Source: Aureimonas flava (GTDB taxonomy: Bacteria; Pseudomonadota; Alphaproteobacteria; Rhizobiales; Rhizobiaceae). From it: 64,000 nucleotides of DNA. Below, one piece after another: positions 39,970-49,660 of this stretch (position 1 is the stretch's first letter; every line of letters begins with the position of its first letter). The DNA lies in NCBI RefSeq assembly GCF_003583935.1, contig NZ_QYRN01000005.1, positions 349,076 to 413,075 of the forward strand. The letters run 5' to 3'. The position numbers and the translations under genes were made by a program. Below the pieces are notes generated by a model. It did not search any database. It saw nothing but the letters and a program-made list of their open reading frames with translations, and was not told the origin of the DNA.

Positions 39970-40452
39970 TCAGGACCGGTGGTAGGGGTGGCCGGCGAGG
40001 ATGGTGGTGGCGCGGTAAAGCTGCTCGGCCACCAGGATGCGCACGATCTGGTGCGGCAGGGTCAGCCGCCCGAAGGCGACGGCCGTCTGCGCCCGCGCGC
40101 GCAGCTCGGGCAGCAGGCCGTCCGGCCCGCCGATCACGAGCGCGAGGTCGCGCAGCCCCTCGTCGCGCAGCCGGGCGATCTCGCCCGCGAATTCCGGCGA
40201 GCTCGGCATGCGGCCGGTCTCGTCCAGCACCATGAAGGCGGCGCCGGCGGGCAGGGCGGCCTCGATGCGGGCGGCCTCGTCGCGCTTGCGCTCGGGCACC
40301 GTGGCCTGACGCGCCTCGGCGAACTCCAGCACGCCGCCCCATTCGAGGCCGAGCGGCGCGCCGGTCTTGCGAAGGCGGTCGAGGTAGCGCGCGGCGAGGT
40401 CCTGTTCGGGGCCGGCCTTCATCCGGCCGACCGCCACGATCCAGAGCCTCAA
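39970..40452 (-). CDS. rlmH: 23S rRNA (pseudouridine1915-N3) methyltransferase RlmH
   Basis: A 160-residue SPOUT methyltransferase that modifies pseudouridine 1915 in helix 69 of 23S rRNA on the 70S ribosome. The core VIGGPDGL and the C-terminal knot segment TLPHQIVRILVAEQLYRA are exact family motifs. The start appears to be TTG, because the protein must begin MRLWIVAVGRMK to match relatives; no ATG is available there. It follows rsfS by 31 bases, the usual order. Confidence 0.93.
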   Translation of the reverse strand: MRLWIVAVGRMKAGPEQDLAARYLDRLRKTGAPLGLEWGGVLEFAEARQATVPERKRDEAARIEAALPAGAAFMVLDETGRMPSSPEFAGEIARLRDEGLRDLALVIGGPDGLLPELRARAQTAVAFGRLTLPHQIVRILVAEQLYRATTILAGHPYHRS

Positions 40453-40483
40453 CGGCCGGGAGCCGGGAGGGGACGGACCCGGA

Positions 40484-40894
40484 TCAATGGACGACCGTGT
40501 CGCCCGCCTCGCCGACGCTCCACATCTTCTCGATGTTGTAGAAGGAGCGGACCTCGGGCCGGAAGATGTGGACGATGATGTCGCCCGCGTCGATCAGCAC
40601 CCAGTCGCCGTTCTGGAGGCCTTCGACCTTGGCATTGCCGTAGCCGGCCTCCTTGAGGTCGCGCAGGAGATGGTCCGCGACGGCCGAGACGTGGCGATGC
40701 GAGCGCCCGGACGCGATGACCATGTGATCGGCGAGCGCCGACTTGGTCCTCAGGTCGATCGATACGACGTCCTCGGCCTTGGAGTCGTCGAGGCTGGCGG
40801 TGACGAGGTCGACGACCGGCCGGTCGGGAAGCGGGGCCTCCCGCTCGGGGGAGAGGGTGTCGACGTCGTCGTTCAGTTCGGCAGCGGGTCTCAG
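40484..40894 (-). CDS. rsfS: Ribosome silencing factor RsfS, probable CTG start
   Basis: RsfS binds L14 and blocks subunit joining under starvation. The family domain begins around LVTASLDDSKAEDVVSIDL and runs to YNIEKMWS; only its second half follows the first in-frame ATG (40723), so the true start must be upstream. Between the in-frame stop TAG and the domain the only plausible start is CTG at 40894, sitting seven bases after AGGAG; no ATG, GTG or TTG exists there. From that CTG the product has 136 residues, normal for the family. The N-terminal 35 residues are Pro/Glu-rich. It lies between nadD and rlmH. Confidence 0.85.
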   Translation of the reverse strand: MRPAAELNDDVDTLSPEREAPLPDRPVVDLVTASLDDSKAEDVVSIDLRTKSALADHMVIASGRSHRHVSAVADHLLRDLKEAGYGNAKVEGLQNGDWVLIDAGDIIVHIFRPEVRSFYNIEKMWSVGEAGDTVVH

Positions 40895-40971
40895 CTAAGT
40901 GCTCCTTTCGAGCGTTGCGGCGGGGCTTCACTTTCGCCCCGCAAGTAAAGTGGCAAGGATCGATGACCCTT

Positions 40972-41565
40972 TCAAGACGAGCGGGGCGCCGCCTCCCTTA
41001 GGCGGGTAGACGACAGCGCGGACCGCCGGCCGTGCAGGAAGGTCCAGGCCGGCGGGGCGAGCGCCGGCAGAAGCCGCGCGTCGGCCTCCGGAAGCCGGGC
41101 GGCGGCGAGCGTGCGCGCCGCGGGCGAGGACAGCGGCGCCAGGGTGGCGCCCGGCCTGTCTACCACCGCGATCGGCAGCCGGGCGGCGATCGCCCGCCAG
41201 GACTGCCAGCGATGGAAGGTCGCCAGGTTGTCGGCACCCATCACCCACACGAAGCGCGCCGCCGGTCGGTGGGTCAGCACCAGATCCACCATGTCGGCCG
41301 TATAGCGCACGTCGTGAGAGGCCTCGAAGGCGGTGACCACGATGCGGCGATCCTCGGCCAACCGGCGGCACAGCGCGAGCCGATCGGCCAGGGGGGCGGG
41401 GGGGCGTCCGGCCTTCAGCGGATTGCCGGGGCTGACGATCCACCACAAGCGGTCGAGCCGCAGCCGCCGCAGCGCGGTTTCGGCCACCAGCAGATGGCCC
41501 TCGTGCGGCGGATCGAACGATCCGCCGAAGAGGCCCACCCGGAGGCCGGCGGGCGCAGGGGGCAT
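40972..41565 (-). CDS. nadD: Nicotinate-nucleotide adenylyltransferase NadD
   Basis: NadD makes nicotinate adenine dinucleotide in NAD synthesis. The nucleotidyltransferase motif GLFGGSFDPPHEGH is at the N-terminus and the C-terminal ISSTxxR-type motif reads LSSTRLRE. The ATG at 41565 gives 197 residues; a TTG at 41610 that overlaps the proA stop (TTGA) would add 15 residues and cannot be excluded. It follows proA in the obgE-proB-proA-nadD run. Confidence 0.93.
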   Translation of the reverse strand: MPPAPAGLRVGLFGGSFDPPHEGHLLVAETALRRLRLDRLWWIVSPGNPLKAGRPPAPLADRLALCRRLAEDRRIVVTAFEASHDVRYTADMVDLVLTHRPAARFVWVMGADNLATFHRWQSWRAIAARLPIAVVDRPGATLAPLSSPAARTLAAARLPEADARLLPALAPPAWTFLHGRRSALSSTRLREAAPRSS

Positions 41566-41606
41566 CCGCAGGTCTTCGGGGCTCGGCTCGCGCGGCGTGT
41601 CGATCC

Positions 41607-42870
41607 TCAAGGGCGGAGCTGACCGGTGCCGGAGACGCGGTAGTTGAAGCTCGTGAGCTGCTCCACGCCCACCGGGCCGCGCGCATGCATCTTGCCCGTC
41701 GCGATGCCGATCTCGCCGCCGAAACCGAATTCGCCGCCGTCGGCGAACTGGGTCGAGGCGTTGTGGAGGAGGATCGCCGAGTCCACGGCGCCGAAGAAGC
41801 GCGCCGCGGCGGCCTCGTCCTGCGTCACGATCGCCTCGGTGTGGCCGGAGGAGAAGCGCGCGATGTGTGCGATCGCTCCTTCGACGCCGTCCACGATCTC
41901 CACGGAGATGATCGCGTCGAGATACTCGGTGCGGAAGTCCTCCTCCGTCGCGGGTGCGGCATCCGGGTAGAGGGCGCGCACAGCGTCGCTGCCGCGCACC
42001 TCGCAGCCGGCCGCGCGCAGCGCGTCGAGGATGGGGCCGAGATGCGTTCTTGCCGCCGCCTGGTCCACCAGCAGCGTCTCGGCCGAGCCGCAGATGCCGG
42101 TGCGCCGCATCTTGGAGTTCAGGGTGACCTCGACGGCCATCGCCGGGTCGGCCGCCTTGTCGACGTAGACGTGGCAGAGGCCCTCCAGATGGGCGAACAC
42201 GGGCACGCGCGCGTCGCGCTGGACCCGCTCCACCAGCGACCGCCCGCCGCGCGGCACGATCACGTCGATCGCGCCGCCGAGCCCGGCCAGCATCTCGCCC
42301 ACCGCCGCACGGTCGGACACCGGCACGATCTGGATCGCATCGGCCGGCAGGCCCGCCGCTTCCAGCCCGCGCGCCAGCGCCGCATGGATCGCCCGCGAGG
42401 ACAGGGCCGAGTCGGAACCGCCGCGCAGGATCGCGGCATTGCCGGCCTTGAGGCAAAGCGCGCCGGCATCGGCGGTCACGTTGGGCCGGCTTTCGTAGAT
42501 CACGCCGATCGTGCCGATGGGCGTGCGCACGCGCCGGATCCTCAGTCCGTTCGGCCGCGTCCATTCCTCCGTCACCGCGCCCACCGGGTCGGGCAGGGCG
42601 GCGATGTCGCGAAGCGCCGCGGCGATGCCGGCGATGCGCGCCTCGTCGAGCCGCAGGCGATCGATGAAGGAGGCGGCCATGCCGGCCCCGCGTGCGCGCT
42701 CGACGTCCGCCGCGTTGGCGGCGAGGATCTCCGGCGCCGCGGCCTCCACCGCCTCGGCCATGGTGCGCAGCGCGGCATCCTTGGCGGCGCCCGGCGTCTG
42801 GGCGAGCACGCGCGCGGCCGCCTTGGCGCGGGCACCCATGTCGGCCATCACGGCAGCGAGATCGGACGGT

Positions 42871-42881
<11 letters not shown>
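41607..42881 (-). CDS. proA: Gamma-glutamyl phosphate reductase ProA
   Basis: A 424-residue aldehyde dehydrogenase-fold enzyme, second step of proline synthesis. The catalytic cysteine is in [13 protein letters not shown], and [14 protein letters not shown] and the C-terminal [13 protein letters not shown] are family motifs. Its start overlaps the end of proB by 11 bases, so the two enzymes of the unstable glutamyl phosphate intermediate are coupled. Confidence 0.97.
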
Positions 42882-45119
<2,238 letters not shown>

Positions 45120-45179
45120 TCATGGTTTGGCGGCCTGTTTAGCGCGCCCGGCGCCGCGTTGGAACTCGAACACGGGGCC

Positions 45180-45737
45180 TCATGGGTCGGAAAGATGGGG
45201 CTGGAGCGCCGCGGCGCTCTTGGCGAAGGTTACGCGGGCCCGGGCAAGAGGCACGCCGAAGCGCGAGACGCGGACGCGATTGGCGACCGTGCCGTCCGCT
45301 CGCGGCGTGATCTCGTGCACGAAGTCGAGCGCGAACCGCCCGCCGCCGGGGGCGATGCCGCGATAGGCAAGCCGCGCCCCGTCGGGGGCGCTTCGGCCCG
45401 TGACCGGAAAAGGCCCCTGGAGTGTCCCCGCCTCGTCCTCCGTGCGCACGGTGCCGGTCACCCGACCGTCCTGCTCCACGAGGTGCCAGCGCTGGAGGCG
45501 CTCGCCGTCCTGGAAGGCGAAGCGCTCGTCGAGGTCGATCGCCGCGCCCGTCGCCTTGCCCCGGAAGCGCGCCGTGAAGCGTTCGCGGAACAGGCCGAGC
45601 GTGCGAATCTCGCCCGCGCTGACCCTGTCGCCGTCGAAGAAGGCGTGCAGGGAGAACCCGTCCGCCGCCCCGACCGGACCCGCCGCAAGGCAAAGCAGCG
45701 CGACCAGCGCCGCGCGGGCGAGGGGGGCCGCCGTCAT
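45180..45737 (-). CDS. DUF3833 family exported protein
   Basis: A 185-residue protein with a Sec signal peptide (about 25 residues ending GAADG), followed by a DUF3833-like domain: FFDGDRVSAGEIRTLGLFRERFTARFRG near the start, then a series of beta strands ending in RVRVSRFGVPLARARVTFAK. Relatives are periplasmic or lipoproteins of unknown role; here there is no clear lipobox. The ATG overlaps the stop of the acetyltransferase gene upstream as ATGA. Confidence 0.78.
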   Translation of the reverse strand: MTAAPLARAALVALLCLAAGPVGAADGFSLHAFFDGDRVSAGEIRTLGLFRERFTARFRGKATGAAIDLDERFAFQDGERLQRWHLVEQDGRVTGTVRTEDEAGTLQGPFPVTGRSAPDGARLAYRGIAPGGGRFALDFVHEITPRADGTVANRVRVSRFGVPLARARVTFAKSAAALQPHLSDP

Positions 45738-46312
45738 CGGGGCGTGCACCAGCTCTTCAGCGACTGCCATGTGCGCCTGTCCATCCGATAGGTCTCGCTG
45801 GCGACCCGCCCGGCAGCCAGCGAGGTGGACATGCCGGTGCCCACATAGCCGAAGCCGCACTTCTGGATCACCCGCCGCGAGGCCGTGTTGATGACGCGGC
45901 AGCGGATCTCGATCGCGGCCAGCTCCAGCGCCGCGAACCCGTAGTCCACCATCGCCTGCGCCGCCTCCGTCGCGAAGCCCTGACCCCAGTAGGGGCGCCC
46001 GATCCAGTAGCCGAGTTCCGCCGTGCCGGGCGTGGCCGTCGCGGCCAGGCTGCACAGGCCGAGAAAGGTCTCGTCGCCGCGCGCGGTGATCGCCACGATC
46101 AGCTCCTCCTCGGTCCGCCCGAGGAACGCGCTCGCGTCGTCCATCCCGTAGGGGTGGGGGATGCGCGACGTCATCTGCGCGATCTCGAGATCGTTCGCGA
46201 GGCGCGCCACCGCCGGCGCGTCGGCGAGACGCGCGTCCCGCAGCACCAGCCGTCGCGTGGTCAGCCGACAGTCGTCGTCGTCGGCCTCGAGGCAACTATC
46301 GTCGCATGTCAT
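45734..46312 (-). CDS. RimJ/RimL-type GNAT N-acetyltransferase
   Basis: A 192-residue acetyltransferase. [22 protein letters not shown] at the N-terminus and ELGYWIGRPYWGQGFATEAAQA, the acetyl-CoA motif, are typical of the RimJ/RimL branch that acetylates N-termini or antibiotics. The start MTCDDSCLEADDDD was chosen for its GGAGGGG ribosome binding site; its first 15 residues are unusually acidic. It is coupled to the DUF3833 gene. Confidence 0.87.
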   Translation of the reverse strand: MTCDDSCLEADDDDCRLTTRRLVLRDARLADAPAVARLANDLEIAQMTSRIPHPYGMDDASAFLGRTEEELIVAITARGDETFLGLCSLAATATPGTAELGYWIGRPYWGQGFATEAAQAMVDYGFAALELAAIEIRCRVINTASRRVIQKCGFGYVGTGMSTSLAAGRVASETYRMDRRTWQSLKSWCTPR

Positions 46313-46331
46313 CGGACCCCTCCGGAAATGC

Positions 46332-46361
46332 AAAACGGGGAGATGGCGGCCCATCTCCCCG
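46332..46361 (-). terminator. Rho-independent terminator after rpmA
   Basis: On the minus strand a perfect eleven-base-pair stem (CGGGGAGATGG and complement) with a four-base loop is followed by TTTT, about 75 bases after the rpmA stop. It closes the rplU-rpmA transcript. Confidence 0.82.
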
Positions 46362-46436
46362 GTTCTCATTCCTCGTCCGACTTGCGTGTCGGTCAGAGGC
46401 CGGGTCGTTGGGACGCCGGCGCTCTGAAGCGACCGG

Positions 46437-46706
46437 TCACTCGGCGGCTTCGGCTTTCGGCATGACGGACACGTAGGTTCGGCCCTGCGCCTTCTTCTGG
46501 AAGGTCACGGTGCCCTCGGCCACGGCGAACAGGGTGTGATCGCGGCCGATGCCGACGTTCACGCCCGGATGCCAGCGCGTGCCGCGCTGACGCACCAGAA
46601 TGTTGCCGGCGATGACCTGCTCGCCGCCGAACTTCTTCACGCCGAGGCGCTTGGACTCGGAGTCGCGACCGTTGCGGGAGGAACCGCCAGCCTTTTTGTG
46701 TGCCAT
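46437..46706 (-). CDS. rpmA: 50S ribosomal protein L27
   Basis: An 89-residue L27 with the usual [24 protein letters not shown] start, whose N-terminal tail reaches the peptidyl transferase centre, and [10 protein letters not shown] later. A good ribosome binding site (GGAGACTG) precedes the ATG. It follows rplU by about 110 bases and the pair is normally co-transcribed. Confidence 0.98.
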   Translation of the reverse strand: MAHKKAGGSSRNGRDSESKRLGVKKFGGEQVIAGNILVRQRGTRWHPGVNVGIGRDHTLFAVAEGTVTFQKKAQGRTYVSVMPKAEAAE

Positions 46707-46819
46707 GTTTCAGTCTCCTGATCGTCTGGGGCGCCCGGGGCCTTGCGGCACCGCACGAGCGCTCGGGGAATGTCTCGTCTCAACGCGACGGGGGCTGCGG
46801 GGCTCCCGTCGATCGCGTC

Positions 46820-47287
46820 TCAGGCCTCGTCGCCCTCGGCCTTCTTCTTGGTCGCGCGGGGCTTCTTGGGCGCAGCCTCGTCGCCCTGCGCGTCCGCGGC
46901 CGGCTTCGCCTTGGCGGCCTTCTTGGCGCCGGCGTCCGTCGCCTCGGCGGCAACCGGCGCCTCGGCCTTCGCCGAGGGCTGCTTGCCGTCGGTCAGGATC
47001 TCGGAGATGCGGATCAGCGTCAGGTCCTGGCGGTGGCCGCGGGTGCGCTTGGAGTTCTGGCGACGGCGCTTCTTGAAGGAGATCACCTTCGGGCCGCGCG
47101 TCTGCTCCACGATCTCGCCGACCACGGTGGCGCCGGCCACGAAGGGCACGCCGATCGTCGAGCCGACCATCAGAACCTCGGTGAACGACACGCTGTCGCC
47201 CGCGGCGCCGGCCAGGCGCTCGATCTCGAACTGGTCGTTGGCGGCGACGCGGTACTGCTTGCCGCCGGTCTTGATCACTGCGAACAT
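46820..47287 (-). CDS. rplU: 50S ribosomal protein L21 with Lys/Ala-rich tail
   Basis: A 155-residue L21. The core ([15 protein letters not shown]... and [19 protein letters not shown]) occupies about 103 residues; the remainder is a low-complexity Ala/Lys/Glu tail common in alphaproteobacterial L21 but longer than the enterobacterial protein. The start [14 protein letters not shown] is invariant in the family. A promoter with a near-perfect -35 lies about 135 bases upstream. Confidence 0.97.
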   Translation of the reverse strand: MFAVIKTGGKQYRVAANDQFEIERLAGAAGDSVSFTEVLMVGSTIGVPFVAGATVVGEIVEQTRGPKVISFKKRRRQNSKRTRGHRQDLTLIRISEILTDGKQPSAKAEAPVAAEATDAGAKKAAKAKPAADAQGDEAAPKKPRATKKKAEGDEA

Positions 47288-47609
47288 AACTTGCCTCTTG
47301 GGATCGGCTCTCGCGCGCCGGAGCGCGTCGGGCCGTCTTCTTGTGTTTCTTCGAACGAGGCCGCCCGACCGGTCCGACGCATCCGCAAGAGACGCGGAGG
47401 ACATGGCCTGCGACGCGCGTTGCCTATCCGCGCGCGGGGGAAACGTCAAGGGGCGAGACGGTCGCAAACGCCCGTCCGCGAACTGTCGCGCGCCCGTCGA
47501 TTGCCTCTTGTACGAACGGCGGAAGGTTTGCTAGAGAGCCCTCGCGTCGCAGGGCGCCGACCACGCTCATAGGCGTATGCTTCATCGATCCTCGCGATCG
47601 ACCTCGGAC
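47288..47609. other. Intergenic region between rplU and tRNA-Ser
   Basis: No gene is supported here. It carries the rplU promoter on the minus strand. On the plus strand TTGTAC (47508-47513) and CTAGAG (47531-47536), 17 bases apart, could serve the tRNA gene. Small open frames in this stretch have no recognisable product. Confidence 0.5.
47421..47449 (-). promoter_or_regulatory. Promoter of rplU-rpmA
   Basis: On the minus strand CTTGACG (-35, 47444-47449 for TTGACG) and TAGGCA (-10, 47421-47426) are 17 bases apart. The -35 fits the rhizobial CTTGAC consensus. It leaves a leader of about 125 bases ahead of rplU, in which ribosomal-protein leaders may act. Confidence 0.55.
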
Positions 47610-47699
47610 GGAGAGGTGGCAGAGTGGTTGAATGCACCGCACTCGAAATGCGGCATACTCGCAAGGGTATCGGGGGTTCAAATCCCTCCCTCTCCGCCA
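47610..47699 (+). tRNA. tRNA-Ser (anticodon CGA)
   Basis: A 90-base class II tRNA with an encoded CCA end. The acceptor arm GGAGAGG pairs with CCTCTCC; the D arm contains GGCAGAGTGGTTGAATGCACC; the anticodon loop CTCGAAA places CGA at 47644-47646, reading the UCG codon; a long variable arm and the T loop GGTTCAAATCC follow. It marks the left edge of the accessory island, a frequent integration point, though no repeat of its 3' end was found within the window. Confidence 0.97.
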
Positions 47700-48097
47700 T
47701 TTATCTCGCGTAAAGCCCTGATTTTACTACGATTTGGGTTTTTGTTAGTTTAGGCAACCCTCACTTTAGCCCACATTTTTCATTGGTTGGTAGTGGGCTT
47801 TACAGCACAGTGCCGGACGACCCTTCTCTATGAGACCATGAGCGTTGTGGCCTACGTCCGGGAGCCGATCCGTCCACCCTGAGAGGTGCATCTCGGCTGT
47901 GCCGCTACCGATTGCGAAGCCTTCGAAAGATTCAACAGCAGGTCTAACGATCAAGGTCGATAAGAGGCCGCGCTCGCGCTTGGAGACCTTCACGAAGCCG
48001 AGGCTCGCGCCGTTCCATCGGCTGACTGGTTACGTCCTGTGGAGTGAGTAGCCACCGCGTCTACTCGAACCCAAATCAATCGACAATCATCAAGTGT
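47700..48097. other. Gene-free AT-richer stretch at the island edge
   Basis: Base composition falls sharply right after the tRNA gene. Short open frames occur on both strands (for example 47766-47993 minus and 47845-48051 plus) but neither has a recognisable product or a good ribosome binding site. The stretch holds a 9-base inverted repeat and ends in the phased boxes before the regulator gene. It may be a decayed remnant of island DNA. Confidence 0.45.
47710..47803. repeat. 9-bp inverted repeat GTAAAGCCC / GGGCTTTAC
   Basis: GTAAAGCCC at 47710-47718 and its perfect complement at 47795-47803 flank 76 bases. The left copy starts 11 bases after the tRNA end. It could be a recombinase arm site, a large hairpin or chance; the length makes chance possible. 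Confidence 0.4.
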
Positions 48098-48137
48098 TGG
48101 TGCAAACTGGTGCACTAAGGTGCGATGGAGTGCATCG
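48098..48137 (+). promoter_or_regulatory. Four 10-bp-phased GTGC boxes, likely operator of the regulator gene
   Basis: The core TGC recurs exactly every ten bases at 48101, 48111, 48121 and 48131, within GGTGCA, GGTGCA, GGTGCG and AGTGCA. One helical turn per repeat puts all four on the same face of DNA. The last box overlaps the GGAG ribosome binding site of the ribbon-helix-helix gene that starts at 48140. Direct repeats of short half-sites are typical binding sites of ribbon-helix-helix proteins, so autoregulation of the methyltransferase operon is likely; this link is inference. Confidence 0.6.
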
Positions 48138-48139
48138 TG

Positions 48140-48322
48140 ATGAAAACGCTGCAACAGAAACGCTTCACAGTTTCTCTCGATAATAATGATTATGAAGCTC
48201 TGCGCGCTATCGCCGATAGTCACCAACCACCATTGAAGCTGCAATACGTTGTGAACGTCGCAATCAAAAATCTGCTGGAACGTCACGCAGTTCGGCAACT
48301 TGCGTTCCCATTGGACGATTGA
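48140..48322 (+). CDS. Ribbon-helix-helix (CopG/Arc-like) regulator
   Basis: A 60-residue protein, MKTLQQKRFTVSLDNNDYE followed by two helices and ending LAFPLDD. The strand KRFTVSLD, the helix NDYEALRAIADS and the second helix LQYVVNVAIKNLLERH fit a ribbon-helix-helix DNA-binding fold. I prefer the ATG at 48140 because GGAG lies nine bases before it; an in-frame ATG five codons earlier is less well placed. It stands three bases before the methyltransferase gene, the position of a controller protein in restriction-modification operons. A-T-rich codon use differs from the host genes. Confidence 0.65.
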   Translation: MKTLQQKRFTVSLDNNDYEALRAIADSHQPPLKLQYVVNVAIKNLLERHAVRQLAFPLDD

Positions 48323-48325
48323 TAC

Positions 48326-49660
48326 ATGGCGGGCTTGCGGTTCATTGATCTTTTTGCAGGGTTAGGCGGCTTCCATCAAGCTCTGGGGCGTCTTGGGCAT
48401 GAGTGTGTGTTTGCGTCCGAAATTGATCCTGCGCTCGCGAAACTCTACGAACTGAACTTCGAAATCCGCCCTCATGGCGACATTCGTGAATGTCATGCAA
48501 AGGTGCCTCCGCATGACATTTTGTGTGCAGGATTTCCTTGCCAGCCTTTCTCAAAGGCAGGTGACCAACTTGGTTTTGATTGCCCTCAGTGGGGCGACCT
48601 CTTCGACTACGTCCTTGCGATCCTAGACACCCACAAGCCCACCTATCTGCTGATCGAAAATGTGCCGAACCTGATACGGCATGACGAAGGCAGGACTTGG
48701 GAGAAGATTAAGGGCAGGCTGGAAGCGCTAGAATATCAGGTCGATCTAGGGAAGCTATCGCCCCATATGTTTGGTGTTCCGCAGGTGCGAGAGCGCGCCA
48801 TCATCGTCGGCGCGCGAGGCGGGCTGGATCACTTTTCTTGGCCGACCGCTACCCATCGTCCTGACGAGATCACCATCAAGAGCGTTCTCGATGAGAAGCC
48901 GGAAGAAGCCCGAAAGCTTGGGCCGAAGTTCATTGAGTACCTTGAGACGTGGCAGGCGCTGATCGCCCAATTGCCAGTAGATGAGGAACTTCCCTCATTC
49001 CCTATCTGGGCAATGGAATTCGGGGCCACCTACCCCTATCGCGATATGACGCCGCATGAACTTGGCTTTGCTGAGATTGCGCCCTTCAGGGGAGCTCTCG
49101 GATGCTCTTTGAAGGGGCTTGGGGAAGATGCGATAAGGGCTGCCTTGCCCGCATACGCGCGGGATGAAGTCAAACGCTTCCCGGACTGGAAGCAGCAGTT
49201 CATTCGCCAAAACCGCGAATTTTATAAGCGCCATAAATCGGTTATTGATCCATGGCTTCCTCGTATCAGAGAATTTGCTCCAAGCTTCCAGAAACTGGAA
49301 TGGAATTGGAAGACTGGGCCGCGCGACTTGTGGCAGACTGTGATTCAGTTCCGTGCGTCTGGAATACGCGCGAAACGCCCGACTTCGGCTCCTTCGCTTG
49401 TGGCTTTAACAACAAGTCAGGTGCCGGTTATCCCGTGGGAGCGCCGCTACATGACTATGCGTGAATGCGCGCGACTCCAAAGTATGGGTAAGCTGCCTAA
49501 CCTACCTGATAGCCAGAGCGCCGCGCATAAGGCGCTTGGTAATGCCGTTAACGTGGACGTTATCGCCGCCGTTGCCACTGTGCTGCTACGCCCTCCCGCT
49601 GATTCAGGCGCGGCAGAGCTTATGATGGTCTTGCGGGCGGGAGAAAACCTTGCCGCCTAA
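48326..49660 (+). CDS. DNA (cytosine-5) methyltransferase of the island operon
   Basis: A 444-residue m5C methyltransferase. Motif I is FIDLFAGLGGFHQAL, motif IV with the catalytic cysteine is AGFPCQPFS, motif VI is IENVPNL, motif VIII QVRERAIIVG and motif X GNAVNVDV; the target-recognition region lies between about residues 190 and 380. All catalytic parts are intact. The target sequence cannot be read. In the operon it probably protects host DNA from the downstream nuclease. Its 3' end overlaps the start of the GHKL ATPase gene by 11 bases. Codon use and GC content are lower than those of the flanking genes. Confidence 0.93.
   Translation: MAGLRFIDLFAGLGGFHQALGRLGHECVFASEIDPALAKLYELNFEIRPHGDIRECHAKVPPHDILCAGFPCQPFSKAGDQLGFDCPQWGDLFDYVLAILDTHKPTYLLIENVPNLIRHDEGRTWEKIKGRLEALEYQVDLGKLSPHMFGVPQVRERAIIVGARGGLDHFSWPTATHRPDEITIKSVLDEKPEEARKLGPKFIEYLETWQALIAQLPVDEELPSFPIWAMEFGATYPYRDMTPHELGFAEIAPFRGALGCSLKGLGEDAIRAALPAYARDEVKRFPDWKQQFIRQNREFYKRHKSVIDPWLPRIREFAPSFQKLEWNWKTGPRDLWQTVIQFRASGIRAKRPTSAPSLVALTTSQVPVIPWERRYMTMRECARLQSMGKLPNLPDSQSAAHKALGNAVNVDVIAAVATVLLRPPADSGAAELMMVLRAGENLAA

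Noticed and set aside
47766..47993. A 75-codon minus-strand frame near the tRNA-Ser
   Set aside because: No family likeness, no ribosome binding site, and it overlaps another short frame on the opposite strand.
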